Below, piece by piece: positions 12,336 to 24,400 of a stretch of DNA of 64,000 nucleotides. Location of the stretch: contig CATNEN010000003.1 of NCBI GenBank assembly GCA_950097015.1, forward strand, positions 10,453,501-10,517,500, read 5' to 3'. The notes beneath the pieces are model-generated. The model was not told the origin of the DNA. It ran no database searches and saw only the letters and a program-made list of their open reading frames with translations. The stretch comes from Macrostomum hystrix (lineage: Eukaryota; Platyhelminthes; Macrostomidae). The position numbers and the translations under genes are program-made. Every line of letters starts with the position of its first letter. Position 1 is the stretch's first letter.

Positions 12336-12945
12336 TGCTCATTCTCCATCTCCTTCTCCTTTTCACACTCTCTCCTATCTTCTCTATCCTATATTCTCTC
12401 TCCTATCTTCTCTCTCCTATCTTCTCTCTCATACCCTCTCTCCTGTCTTCTCTCTCCTATCTTCTCTCTCCTTTCTTCTCTCTCATACCCTCTCTCCTAT
12501 CTTCTCTCTCATACCCTCTCTCCTGTCTTCTCTCTCCTATCTTCTCTCTCCTTTCTTCTCTCTCATACCCTCTCTCCTATCTTCTCTCTCATACCCTCTC
12601 TCCTGTCTTCTCTCTCCTATCTTCTCTCTCCTTTCTTCTCTCTCATACCCTCTCTCCTATCTTCTCTCTCATACCCTCTCTCCTATCTTCTCTCTCATAC
12701 CCTCTCTCCTGTCTTCTCTCTCCTATCTTCTCTCTCCTTTCTTCTCTCTCATACCCTCTCTCCTGTCTTCTCTCTCCTATCTTCTCTCTCCTTTCTTCTC
12801 TCTCATACCCTCTCTCCTGTCTTCTCTCTCCTATCTTCTCTCTCCTTTCTTCTCTCTCCTTTCTTCTTTCTCCTTTCTTCTCTCTCCTATCTTCTCTCTC
12901 ATACCCTCTCTCCTATCTTCTCTCTCCCACCTTCTCTCTTTGGGA
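12336..12945. repeat. minisatellite, ~15-bp pyrimidine-only unit
   Basis: Repeats of CTCCTATCTTCTCTCT with CATACC and CTTTC variants arranged in recurring blocks of several units. Almost every base on the plus strand is a pyrimidine. The open frame across it is low-complexity leucine/serine and is not supported. Confidence 0.92.
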
Positions 12946-13029
12946 CACATTTTCAATGCTGAATCGAAAAAAACTCTGAAAACATCCACATAGGAAAAGT
13001 TCAGTTAGCAAAAACTGCGCATGTGGTTG

Positions 13030-13685
13030 TTTCTAGAGAGAGCTGGAGAGTGTGAGAGAGAGCTGGAGAGAGGGTGAGAGAGCTGGAGAGTGTGAGAGAG
13101 AGCTGGAGAGTGTGAGAGAGAGCTGGAGAGTGTGAGAGAGAGCTGGAGAGATGGTGAGAGAGAGCTTGGAGAGTGTGAGAGAGAGCTGGAGAGTGTGAGA
13201 GAGAGCTGGAGTGATGGTGAGAGAGAGCTGGAGAGAGGGTGAGAGAGAGCTTGGAGAGTGTGAGAGAGAGCTGGAGAGTGTGAGAGAGAGCTGGAGTGAT
13301 GGTGAGAGAGAGCTGGAGAGAGGGTGAGAGAGAGCTGGAGAGTGTGAGAGCGAGCTGGAGAGTGTGAGAGAGAGCTGGAGAGTGTGAGAGAGAGCTGGAG
13401 AGATGGTGAGAGAGAGCTTGGAGAGTGTGAGAGAGAGCTGGAGAGTGTGAGAGAGAGCTGGAGTGATGGTGAGAGAGAGCTGGAGAGAGGGTGAGAGAGA
13501 GCTGGAGAGTGTGAGAGAGAGCTTGGAGATGTTGAGAGAGAGCTGGAGAGTGTGAGAGAGAGCTGGAGTGTGAGAGAGAGCTTGGAGATGTTGAGAGAGA
13601 GCTGGAGAGTGTGAGAGAGAGCTGGAGAGTGTGAGAGAGAGCTGGAGAGTGTGAGAGAGAGCTGGAGAGAGAGAGAGCGAGAGGG
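13030..13685. repeat. minisatellite, ~20-bp purine-rich unit
   Basis: Unit GAGAGAGAGCTGGAGAGTGT, with GATGG and AGGG variants. The plus strand is purine-rich, the opposite strand bias to the array just upstream (12336-12945). Confidence 0.92.
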
Positions 13686-14045
13686 TTTCCCAGCTGCTGC
13701 AAATTTAAGCAGATTTTAGCAATTAACCAATTATACTTTCTGTCGGCGGATGTTTGATCTAATAAATGCATCGTGTTTCAGAAATCTTTCTCAAAATAGT
13801 AAAGCATTTTACAGGATATAACTAATTCCAGATTCAATACAAGAGGCCAATTTAAACAGGTGATCTGTGTTGACGACTTTTACTTTGCGTGGTGTCTAAC
13901 TTTTCTTGCAATTAATTAAAAGGCCACATGCTGAAGCAGATGCGCCATTGCTGCTGCTGCTGCTGCTGCTAGTTGGACGGTTGTCCGAAATTTATTACCT
14001 AAGATTTGTAAAAATGCGCCGTTAGCCGATTGCCTTGCATGTATT
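13686..14045. other. spacer with a short CTG microsatellite
   Basis: No gene seen. A run of about seven CTG triplets lies near 13950-13970. Confidence 0.6.
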
Positions 14046-15050
14046 TGGCATTGTCTGTCTGTCTTTCACATTGTCTGTCTGCCTGTCTCATTGTCTGTAT
14101 GTCTCATTGTCTGTCTGTCTCATTATCTGTCTTTCTCATTGTCTGTCTGTCTCATTATCTGTCTTTCTCATTATCTGTCTTTCTCATTATCTGTCTTTCT
14201 CATTGCCTGTCTTTTTCAATGTGTGTCTTTCTCATTGTCTGTTTTTTCTCATTGTCTGTCTTTCTCATTGTCTGTATGTCTCATTGTCTGTCTGTCTCAT
14301 TGTCTGTCTGTCTCATTTTCTGTATGTCTCATTGTCTGTCTTTCTCATTGCTTGTATGTCTCATTGTCTGTCTTTCTCATTGTCTGTCTGTCTCATTGTC
14401 TGTCTGTCTCATTGTCTGTCTTTCTCATTGTCTGTCTGTCTCATTGTCTGTCTGTCTCATTGTCTATCTGTCTCATTGTCTGTCTGTCTCATTGTCTGTC
14501 TTTCTCATTGTCTGTCTGTCTCATTGTCTGTCTGTCTCATTGTCTATCTGTCTCATTGTCTGTCTGTCTCATTGTCTGTCTTTCTCATTGTCTGTCTTTC
14601 TCATTGTCTGTCTGTCTCATTGTCTGTCTGTCTCATTGTCTGTATGTCTCATTGTCTGTATGTCTCATTGTCTGTATGTCTCATTGACTGTATGTCTCAT
14701 TGTCTGTATGTCTCATTGACTGTATGTCTCATTGTCTGTATGTCTCATTGTCTGTATGTCTCATTGTCTGTATGTCTCATTGTCTGTATGTCTCATTGTC
14801 GGTCTTTCTCATTGACTGTATGTCTCATTGACTGTATGTCTCATTGACTGTATGTCTCATTGTCTGTATGTCTCATTGTCTGTATGTCTCATTGTCTGTC
14901 TTTCTCATTGTCGGTCTTTCTCATTGACTGTATGTCTCATTGACTGTATGTCTCATTGTCTGTATGTCTCATTGTCTGTCTTTCTCATTGTCTGTCTTTC
15001 TCATTGTCTGTATGTCTCATTGTCTGTCTTTCTCATTGTCTGTCTGTCGT
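14046..15050. repeat. minisatellite, 16-bp unit
   Basis: Unit TCTCATTGTCTGTCTG with TCTGTATG and TCTTTC variants, about 60 copies. It is open in all three plus frames because 16 is not a multiple of three and the unit lacks stops; the cysteine/leucine-rich peptides are artefacts. Confidence 0.93.
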
Positions 15051-15622
15051 TTTTATGTATAGTATTTGACAACAGCTTGCCCATGAATTATTATCAATTC
15101 GTCATCCTACTTTGCTAACTTGATAGAAATGTTTTCTTCCTTAGAAAGCTTGCTTGTAACATGATAGAGTATATTTAAATTTTATACTACTGCATCGCAC
15201 TACCTTACTGGCAGTAGAGTACTTGGCAAATTATATCAGGATATTTAAAGACAAACATGCCAAGCCAGTCGACCTGAAACTGCTGCGCGGGGCTAATTGT
15301 CCCAAATCTAGATCAACAGGCCCAAAAATGCAGCAAAATCATATATATATATATGATTCATCAAAAGCAAAGGCTGGATTAGTCAGCTGAACAAAAATTA
15401 GGGCCAAATAATAAAGAACCGCTTTTAGACGGAACCTACTTAATTTTACTATGAAGCAGCCATCGACCTTAAAATAATTTTCTATAGTGTCTGGCTTTTC
15501 TGCAATAAAAAGTATATACGATACATTTTCCTTTGTTTAAGTATTTCCTGTCCGAAATTTGTTTTCCGTCTGCTGTTTTCTACTAGGAATCCGAATCTAA
15601 CTTAACTCTGTTCACAATTACA
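15051..15622. other. gene-free stretch
   Basis: AT-rich spacer with a short ATATATATAT run near 15340; nothing else recognised. Confidence 0.6.
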
Positions 15623-16725
15623 GCTCATGAACTCACTCACTCAATCAGTCATTCGCGTACAGCTCATGAACTCACTCAATCAGTCATTCACGTACAGCTC
15701 ATGAACTCACTCAATCAGTCATTCGCGTACAGCTCATGAACTCACTCAATCAGTCATTCGCGTACAGCTCATGAACTCACTCAATCAGTCATTCACGTAG
15801 AGCTCATGAACTCACTCAATCAGTCATTCGCGTACAGCTCATGAACTCACTCACTCAATCAGTCATTCGCGTACAGCTCATGAACTCACTCAATCAGTCA
15901 TTCACGTAGAGCTCATGAACTCACTCAATCAGTCATTCACGTAGAGCTCATGAACTCACTCAATCAGTCATTCGCGTACAGCTCATGAACTCACTCAATC
16001 AGTCATTCACGTAGAGCTCATGAACTCACTCACTCAATCAGTCATTCGCGTACAGCTCATGAACTCACTCAATCAGTCATTCACGTACAGCTCATGAACT
16101 CACTCACTCAATCAGTCATTCGCGTACAGCTCATGAACTCACTCACTCAATCAGTCATTCGCGTACAGCTCATGAACTCACTCACTCAATCAGTCATTCA
16201 CGTACAGCTCATGAACTCACTCACTCAATCAGTCATTCGCGTACAGCTCATGAACTCACTCACTCAATCAGTCATTCGCGTACAGCTCATGAACTCACTC
16301 AATCAGTCATTCGCGTACAGCTCATGAACTCACTCAATCAGTCATTCGCGTACAGCTCATGAACTCACTTAATCAGTCATTCGCGTACAGCTCATGAACT
16401 CACTCACTCAATCAGTCATTCACGTACAGCTCATGAACTCACTCACTAAATCAGTCATTCGCGTACAGCTCATGAACTCACTAAATCAGTCATTCGCGTA
16501 CAGCTCATGAACTCACTAAATCAGTCATTCACGTACAGCTCATGAACTCACTCACTAAATCAGTCATTCGCGTACCGCTCATGAACTCACTAAATCAGTC
16601 ATTCGCGTACAGCTCATGAACTCACTCACTAAATCAGTCATTCACGTACAGCTCATGAACTCACTAAATCAGTCATTCACGTACAGCTCATGAACTCACT
16701 AAATCAGTCATTCACGTACAGCTCA
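15623..16725. repeat. minisatellite, 36/40-bp unit
   Basis: The unit contains AGCTCATGAACTCACTCA followed by ATCAGTCATTCGCGTAC. Lengths alternate according to whether the ACTC tetramer is doubled (36 or 40 bp). A CGCGTAC/CACGTAC polymorphism marks two unit types. A TAAATCAG version takes over after about 16440. Confidence 0.93.
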
Positions 16726-18265
16726 CATTAGTATTGTACCAGATCTTACAGGCACGGATCTAGCAGGTAGAACAATAAGAAAATATCTATAGAAATAGGT
16801 AGTTTACTATTTTTCTAGGAAAAGGAAATGATCAGGACTAATTTCCAGAATCGGGTTCAATCTTCTGCTATAGAATTACAAAACTACGAGAAACAGGTAT
16901 AACAAAAAGCCCCCTTATTTTACAACTACCGAAAAGCTCGGACTCTCTTTTACTGACTTTGTGACTCTTAAAATTTTCGAAGGAAGACTTCACGCCTGAA
17001 CGAGTAGTTAATTTTACAAAAAGTTAACAACTTATAATGGTCCATCATATTTTACAATCGTGTAAATAGTTTTATACTCATCGTATGTTGAGCACGTTGG
17101 TCGCCAGTTACAACACATGAAAGTTCGCATTGAACTCGTAAACTTATAGGCAAACTAGCAACAGCAACGTGGGTATGCAAATTAGTCTAGCTGACTGTTG
17201 TAGTTGTAGCAGCCTTCGTGTACACTGTACAGGCTACATTATTAGCCCACACACAAAACTGTACAGGTAATACAGGTAAAACATCGCAGCGAACAGAGAA
17301 CAAAGAAGTAAGCCCCACTTAACAACGCAACGCTTGTTTCGCTGAGTCATTCAACATTTTGGCCAGCCTATACACTCACGTATATGAAACAGGGAAAGAG
17401 AGGCCTATAGGCTATAATCATTCTCTTCCACCTTAGCAAGCAAGCTGTTCTTAGCTCCAGCTAAGAACAGCTCTCTGTCTTCCTCTCTGTCTATCTGTTA
17501 CGCAACCAACCAGGCCAATCCCCCGTTTTAAAATTATTACTCAGCCTCAACCCTCGCTTTAGTTTTAGAAAAAGGCCCACACGCGCAATGTACATCTTTA
17601 ACCTATGTACACTAAGAAAAGCGATGAATTTTAAGAACCTGGCTGGCTGATTGATTCATGCCTCGAGTGAATGTCACGTGACGGTCTGTTGTGACCCACA
17701 ACCACCCACCCCCACCCCAGCCAACCATAGAGCGCCGGCATTGAACATTGACCATTGAGTCCCCAACCCAAGGGCAACCCCAACTTAGCTAGCTAGCCAT
17801 TTTAGCCATTTTATAAGGGCCCCATTCCGATCCGTAGACGTTTAGAGGGCCGCAACAACAAGCCGAGAGACTCGGAGCCACAGTTTGGTTTCAAATTCTT
17901 CAAACCGGCCATGACTGGCCTATAACGGCCACTACATATCGTTCAATACAAATATCTGCAAGCTATCAAGATAGATTATAGTCGCATGCAGTGATTGCAT
18001 AATCGCTACCTTTTATTACCTAATACAAGTCGAAAGTGAACTGCGCAAGACAACAAAACAATTCTTGACGAATTGTTTCTAGAAATTTACTAGTCAGGCC
18101 TTATAGATCGGTAAGTCTATGCCTATAGCTTAGGCTCTACATTGCTTCGCTTTGCATTTTAGGAATCTCGAGCCGAGAAATTTGAATTGCAAGTTTAAAA
18201 TTATTACAATCTGGTTCAAGAATTGGGATATTTTGTATAGGCCCTACAGCTTTGAAGGATTGGGA
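16726..18265. other. non-repetitive region upstream of the innexin gene
   Basis: About 1.5 kb without arrays. It most likely holds promoter and non-coding first exon of the innexin gene, because the innexin start codon lies just after a splice acceptor at 21477-21479, but I could not place the exon. A perfect 14-bp inverted repeat is at 17443-17472. Confidence 0.4.
17443..17472. other. perfect 14-bp inverted repeat with 2-bp centre
   Basis: AGCTGTTCTTAGCT, then CC, then AGCTAAGAACAGCT: both arms match exactly. It could fold as a hairpin in RNA or serve as a dimeric binding site. It stands in single-copy DNA upstream of the innexin gene. Confidence 0.8.
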
Positions 18266-18269
18266 CTTT

Positions 18270-21200
18270 TCAGATTGGGGATCTTAGAATCCTTATCTGA
18301 AGGATTGGGGATCTTAGGATCCTGATCTGAATGATTGCGGATAATAGGATCCTGATCTGTAGAATTGGGAATCTTATAATCCTGATTTGAAAGATTAGGG
18401 ATCTTAGAATCCTGATCTGAAGGACTGGGGATCTTAGGATACTGATCTGAAGGATTGGGGATCTTAGAATCCTGATCTGAAGAATTGGGGATCTTAGGAT
18501 CCTGATCTGAAGGATTGGGGATCTTAGGATCCTGATCTGAAGAATTGGGGATCTTAGGATCCTGATCTGAAGAATTGGGGATCTTAGGATCCTGATCTGA
18601 AGGATTGGGGATCTTAGGATCCTGATCTTAAGGATTGGGGATCTTAGGATCCTGATCTTAAGGATTGGGGATCTTAGGATCCTGATCTGAAGGATTGGGG
18701 ATCTTAGGATCCTGATCTGAAGAATTGGGGATCTTAGGATCCTGATCTGAAGGATTGGAGATCTTAGGATCCTGATCTGAAGAATTGGGGATCTTAGGAT
18801 CCTGATCTGAAGAATTGGGGATCTTAGGATCCTGATCTGAAGGATTGGGGATCTTAGGATCCTGATCTGAAGGATTGGGGATCTTAGGATCCTGATCTGA
18901 AGGATTGGAGATCTTAGGATCCTGATCTGAAGGATTGGAGATCTTAGGATCCTGATCTGAAGAATTGGAGATCTTAGGATCCTGATCTGAAGGATTGGGG
19001 ATCTTAGGATTCTGATCTGAAGAATTGGGGATCTTAGGATCCTGATCTGAAGGACTGGGGATCTTAGGATCCTGATCTGAAGGATTGGGGATCTTAGGAT
19101 CCTGATCTGAAGGATTGGGGATCTTAGGATCCTGATCTGAAGGATTGGGGATCTTAGGATCCTGATCTGAAGGATTGGGGATCTTAATATCCTGATCTGA
19201 AGGATTGGGGATCTTAGGATCCTGATCTGAAGGATTGGGGATCTTAGGATCCTGATCTGAAGAATTGGGGATCTTAGGATCCTGATCTGAAGAATTGGGG
19301 ATCTTAGGATCCTGATCTGAAGAATTGGGGATCTTAGGATCCTGATCTTAAGGATTGGGGATCTTAGGATCCTGATCTGAAGAATTGGGGATCTTAGGAT
19401 CCTGATCTGAAGAATTGGGGATCTTAGGATACTGATCTGAAGGATTGGGGATCTTAGGATACTGGTCTGAAGAATTGGAGATCTTAGGATACTGATCTGA
19501 AGGACTGGGGATCTTAGGATCCTGATCTGAAGGATTGGAGATCTTAGGATCCTGATCTGAAGGACTGGGGATCTTAGGATCCTGATCTGAAGAATTGGGG
19601 ATCTTAGGATACTGATCTGAAGGACTGGGGATCTTAGAATCCTGATCTGAAGGATTGGAGATCTTAGGATCCTGATCTGAAGGATTGGGGATCTTAGGAT
19701 ACTGATCTGAAGGATTGGGGATCTTAGGATACTGGTCTGAAGAATTGGAGATCTTAGGATACTGATCTGAAGGACTGGGGATCTTAGGATCCTGATCTGA
19801 AGGATTGGAGATCTTAGGATCCTGATCTGAAGGACTGGGGATCTTAGGATCCTGATCTGAAGAATTGGGGATCTTAGGATCCTGATCTGAAGGATTGGAG
19901 ATCTTAGGATACTGATCTGAAGGACTGGGGATCTTAGGATACTGATCTGAAGGACTTGGGATCTTAGGATCCTGATCTGAAGGACTGGAGATCTTAGGAT
20001 ACTGATCTGAAGAATTGGGGATCTTAGGATCCTGATCTGAAGGATTGGGGATCTTAGGATCCTGATCTGAAGGATTGGGGATCTTAGGATCCTGATCTGA
20101 AGGATTGGGGATCTTAGGATCCTGATCTGAAGGATTGGGGATCTTAGGATACTGATCTGAAGAATTGGGGATCTTAGGATCCTGATCTGAAGGATTGGGG
20201 ATCTTAGGATCCTGATCTGAAGGATTGGGGATCTTAGGATCCTGATCTGAAGGATTGGGGATCTTAGGATCCTGATCTGAAGGATTGGGGATCTTAGGAT
20301 CCTGATCTGAAGGATTGGGGATCTTAGGATCCTGATCTGAAGAATTGGGGATCTTAGGATCCTGATCTGAAGAATTGGGGATCTTAGGATCCTGATCTGA
20401 AGAATTGGGGATCTTAGGATCCTGATCTTAAGGATTGGGGATCTTAGGATCCTGATCTGAAGAATTGGGGATCTTAGGATCCTGATCTGAAGAATTGGGG
20501 ATCTTAGGATACTGATCTGAAGGATTGGGGATCTTAGGATACTGGTCTGAAGAATTGGAGATCTTAGGATACTGATCTGAAGGACTGGGGATCTTAGGAT
20601 CCTGATCTGAAGGATTGGAGATCTTAGGATCCTGATCTGAAGGACTGGGGATCTTAGGATCCTGATCTGAAGAATTGGGGATCTTAGGATACTGATCTGA
20701 AGGACTGGGGATCTTAGAATCCTGATCTGAAGGATTGGAGATCTTAGGATCCTGATCTGAAGGATTGGGGATCTTAGGATACTGATCTGAAGGATTGGGG
20801 ATCTTAGGATACTGGTCTGAAGAATTGGAGATCTTAGGATACTGATCTGAAGGACTGGGGATCTTAGGATCCTGATCTGAAGGATTGGAGATCTTAGGAT
20901 CCTGATCTGAAGGACTGGGGATCTTAGGATCCTGATCTGAAGAATTGGGGATCTTAGGATCCTGATCTGAAGGATTGGAGATCTTAGGATACTGATCTGA
21001 AGGACTGGGGATCTTAGGATACTGATCTGAAGGACTTGGGATCTTAGGATCCTGATCTGAAGGACTGGAGATCTTAGGATACTGATCTGAAGAATTGGGG
21101 ATCTTAGGATCCTGATCTGAAGGATTGGGGATCTTAGGATCCTGATCTGAAGGATTGGGGATCTTAGGATCCTGATCTGAAGGATTGGGGATCTTAGGAT

Positions 21201-21440
21201 CCTGATCTGAAGGATTGGGGATCTTAGGATACTGATCTGAAGAATTGGGGATCTTAGGATCCTGATCTGAAGGATTGGGGATCTTAGGATCCTGATCTGA
21301 AGGATTGGGGATCTTAGGATCCTGATCTGAAGGATTGGGGATCTTAGGATCCTGATCTGAAGGATTGGGGATCTTAGGATCCTGATCTGAAGGATTGGGG
21401 ATCTTAGGATACTGATCTGAAGGATTGGGATCTTAAGATC
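18270..21440. repeat. minisatellite, 30-bp unit, ~105 copies, with 1080-bp higher-order repeat
   Basis: The unit includes GGGGATCTTAGGATCCTGAT followed by CTGAAGGATT. Copies are very regular at 30 bp. Marker variants recur at exact multiples of 30: ACTGGTCTGA appears at about 19461, 19731, 20541 and 20811, so a 1080-bp block (36 units) has been duplicated, and 270-bp spacing recurs within it. Because 30 is divisible by three, the minus strand is open for 1071 codons (decapeptide RSPILQIRIL), but this is expected of such an array. The array ends about 45 bp before the innexin start codon and is followed by a good 3' splice site, so it probably lies in a 5'UTR intron of that gene. Confidence 0.95.
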
Positions 21441-21484
21441 CAGGCCAATCTGATGAGCCTCAACTACCCACTCCCCCAGCAACA

Positions 21485-24400
21485 ATGGTCGGCTCGGAGT
21501 TCATCGATTTCCTCCAAAAGTGGAGCGTGCCGAGCTACGCCAGCGTTGAAGACTTCTCAGACAAATGGAACTTCCTGTTCACTCCGTGCATCCTAATGCT
21601 CTGCACCGCCATTGTGACCGTGAAACAGTACCTGCTGAAGCCCATTGTCTGTTTTATCCCATCTCAAGTCAGTGGCTCAAACTATGACAGCTACATGGAG
21701 AACTTCTGCTGGGTTCACGGCACCTACCCTGTTCCCGTGGACTCAAAATTTCACAATGACGACGCGTTCTGGAAGAAGATGGAGAGCGAGAGGCTGCGTA
21801 AGTCAAGACTGGCTGTCTTAAGAAAACAACTGTTGCTTTGCACAATATGGACTATAGAGTATCCAAAACTGTCTTTCTATACCTTAATATCATATAAAAA
21901 TAGAACGAATACATCCAATAGATTACCTAAGCACATTCGTGAAATTTCCAAACACATTCGTGAAATTCCAAACACATTCTAAATATCCTAAACACATTCT
22001 AGATATCCTAAACACATTCTAGATATCCTAAACACATTTTAGACATCGCGAACACATTCTAGATATCCTAAACATATTCTAGATATCCTAAACACATTCT
22101 AGATATCCTAAACACATTCTAGATATCCTAAACACATTCTAGATATCCTAAACATATTCTAGACATCCTAAACACATTCTAGACATCCTAAACACATTTT
22201 AGATATCCTAAACATATTATAGATATCCTAAACATATTCTAGATATCCTAAACACATTCTAGATATCCTAAACACATTCTAGATATCCTAAACATATTCT
22301 AGACACCCCGAACACATTCTAGATATTCCAAACACATTCTAAATATTCCAAACACATTCTAGATATCCTAAACACATTCTAGATATCCTAAACACACTCT
22401 AGATATCCTAAACATATTCTAGACATTCTAAACATATTCTAGATATCCTAAACACATTATAAATATCCTAAACACATTCTAGATATCCTAAACACATTCT
22501 AGATATCCTAAACACATTCTAGATATCCTAAACATATTCTAGATATCCTAAACATATTCTAGATATCCTAAACACATTCTAGATATCCTAAACACATTCT
22601 AGATATCCTAAACATATTCTAGACACCCCGAACACATTCTAGATATTCCAAACACATTCTAAATATTCCAAACACATTCTAGATATCCTAAACACATTCT
22701 AGATATCCTAAACACACTCTAGATATCCTAAACATATTCTAGACATTCTAAACATATTCTAGATTTCCTAAACACATTATAAATATCCTAAACACATTCT
22801 AAATATTCCAAACACATTCTAGACATCCTAAACACATTCTAGATATCCTAAACACACTCTAGATATCCTAAACATATTCTAGACATTCTAAACATATTCT
22901 AGATATCCTAAACACATTATAAATATCCTAAACACATTCTAGATATCCTAAACACATTCTAGATATCCTAAACACATTCTAGATATCCTAAACACACTCT
23001 AGATATCCTAAACACATTCTAAATATCCTAAACACATTCTAGATATCCTAAACACATTCTAGATATCCTAAACACATTCTAGATATCCTAAACACATTCT
23101 AGATATTCCAAACACATTCTAGATATCCTAAACACATTCTAGATATTCCAAACACATTCTAAATATTCCAAACACATTCTAAATATTCCAAACACATTCT
23201 AGATATCCTAAACACATTCTTAATACTCTTAACACATTCTAAACACCCCAAACATATTCTAGATATCCCAAAAGAGATTCTAAAAATCCGTATCAACTAA
23301 AAGCGCATATACAAAAGCTAATATCTTGAAGCAAAAAACCAATTTGCACACAAATCACAATCCTTGCTTTCCCATTGTCAGTGTACTACCAGTGGGTTCC
23401 ATTCATCCTGGGCCTGCAGACAGTAATGTTCTACATGCCTAGGCTAGTGTGGCAGATGGTGATTACTTATAGATCTGGCACAGACCTGCAGCACCTGGTC
23501 AACAGCGCCGCCGAGGCAGCCAAATCAGACGGCGACAAACGCGAGAAAGTTGTTAAGCACATCGCTGCTAGCCTTGAGCACATGCTCTTCATGCATAGAG
23601 AATATCGAACTGGACGACTGCAGTCAATCAAGATGAGAATCTTCAGGGCTGCCAATCTACTGGTGGCTAGCAAGAGATTAGGCACGGGACTCACTATTGC
23701 CTACCTTATTGTTAAACTGCTCTACCTGGCTAATTCTATTGGTCAGATTTATATCATGCAGAAATTCCTGCGGCTGGGGACTAATTATAGCAGCTACTTT
23801 GGCCTACAGGTGAGTCATGACTAATTTTATTGGCATATCTCATGACCAAATCCATATCCTACTCATACCCATATCCTACTAAAACCCATATCCTACTCAA
23901 ACCCATATCCTACTCAAACCCATATCCTACTCAAACCCATATTCTACTCAAACCCATATCCTACTCAAACCCATATCCTACTCATACCCATATCCTACTC
24001 ATACCCATATCCTACTAAAACCCATATCCTACTCAAACCCATATCCTACTCAAACCCATATCCTACTCAAGCCCATATCCTACTCAAACCCATATCCTAC
24101 TCAAACCCATATCCTACTCAAACCCATATCCTACTCATACCCATATCCTACTCATACCCATATCCTACTAAAACCCATATCCTACTCAAACCCATATCCT
24201 ACTCAAACCCATATCCTACTCAAACCCATATTCTACTCAAGCCCATATCCTACTCAAACCCATATCCTACTCAAACCCATATCCTACTCAAACCCATATC
24301 CTACTCAAACCCATATCCTACTCATACCCATATCCTACTCATACCCATATCCTACTCATACCCATATCCTACTCAAACCCATATCCTACTAAAACCCATA

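Noticed and set aside
14030-15118. Cys/Leu/Ser-rich repeated proteins that look like a secreted cysteine-rich family
   Set aside because: All three frames are open because of the 16-bp TCTCATTGTCTGTCTG unit; no signal of coding selection.
18270-21485. A 1071-codon open frame on the minus strand made of RSPILQIRIL decapeptides
   Set aside because: A 30-bp repeat without a stop in one frame stays open automatically; the frame is antisense to a probable innexin intron, starts in unique DNA opposite the innexin leader and shows no domain. Kept only as a point to test.
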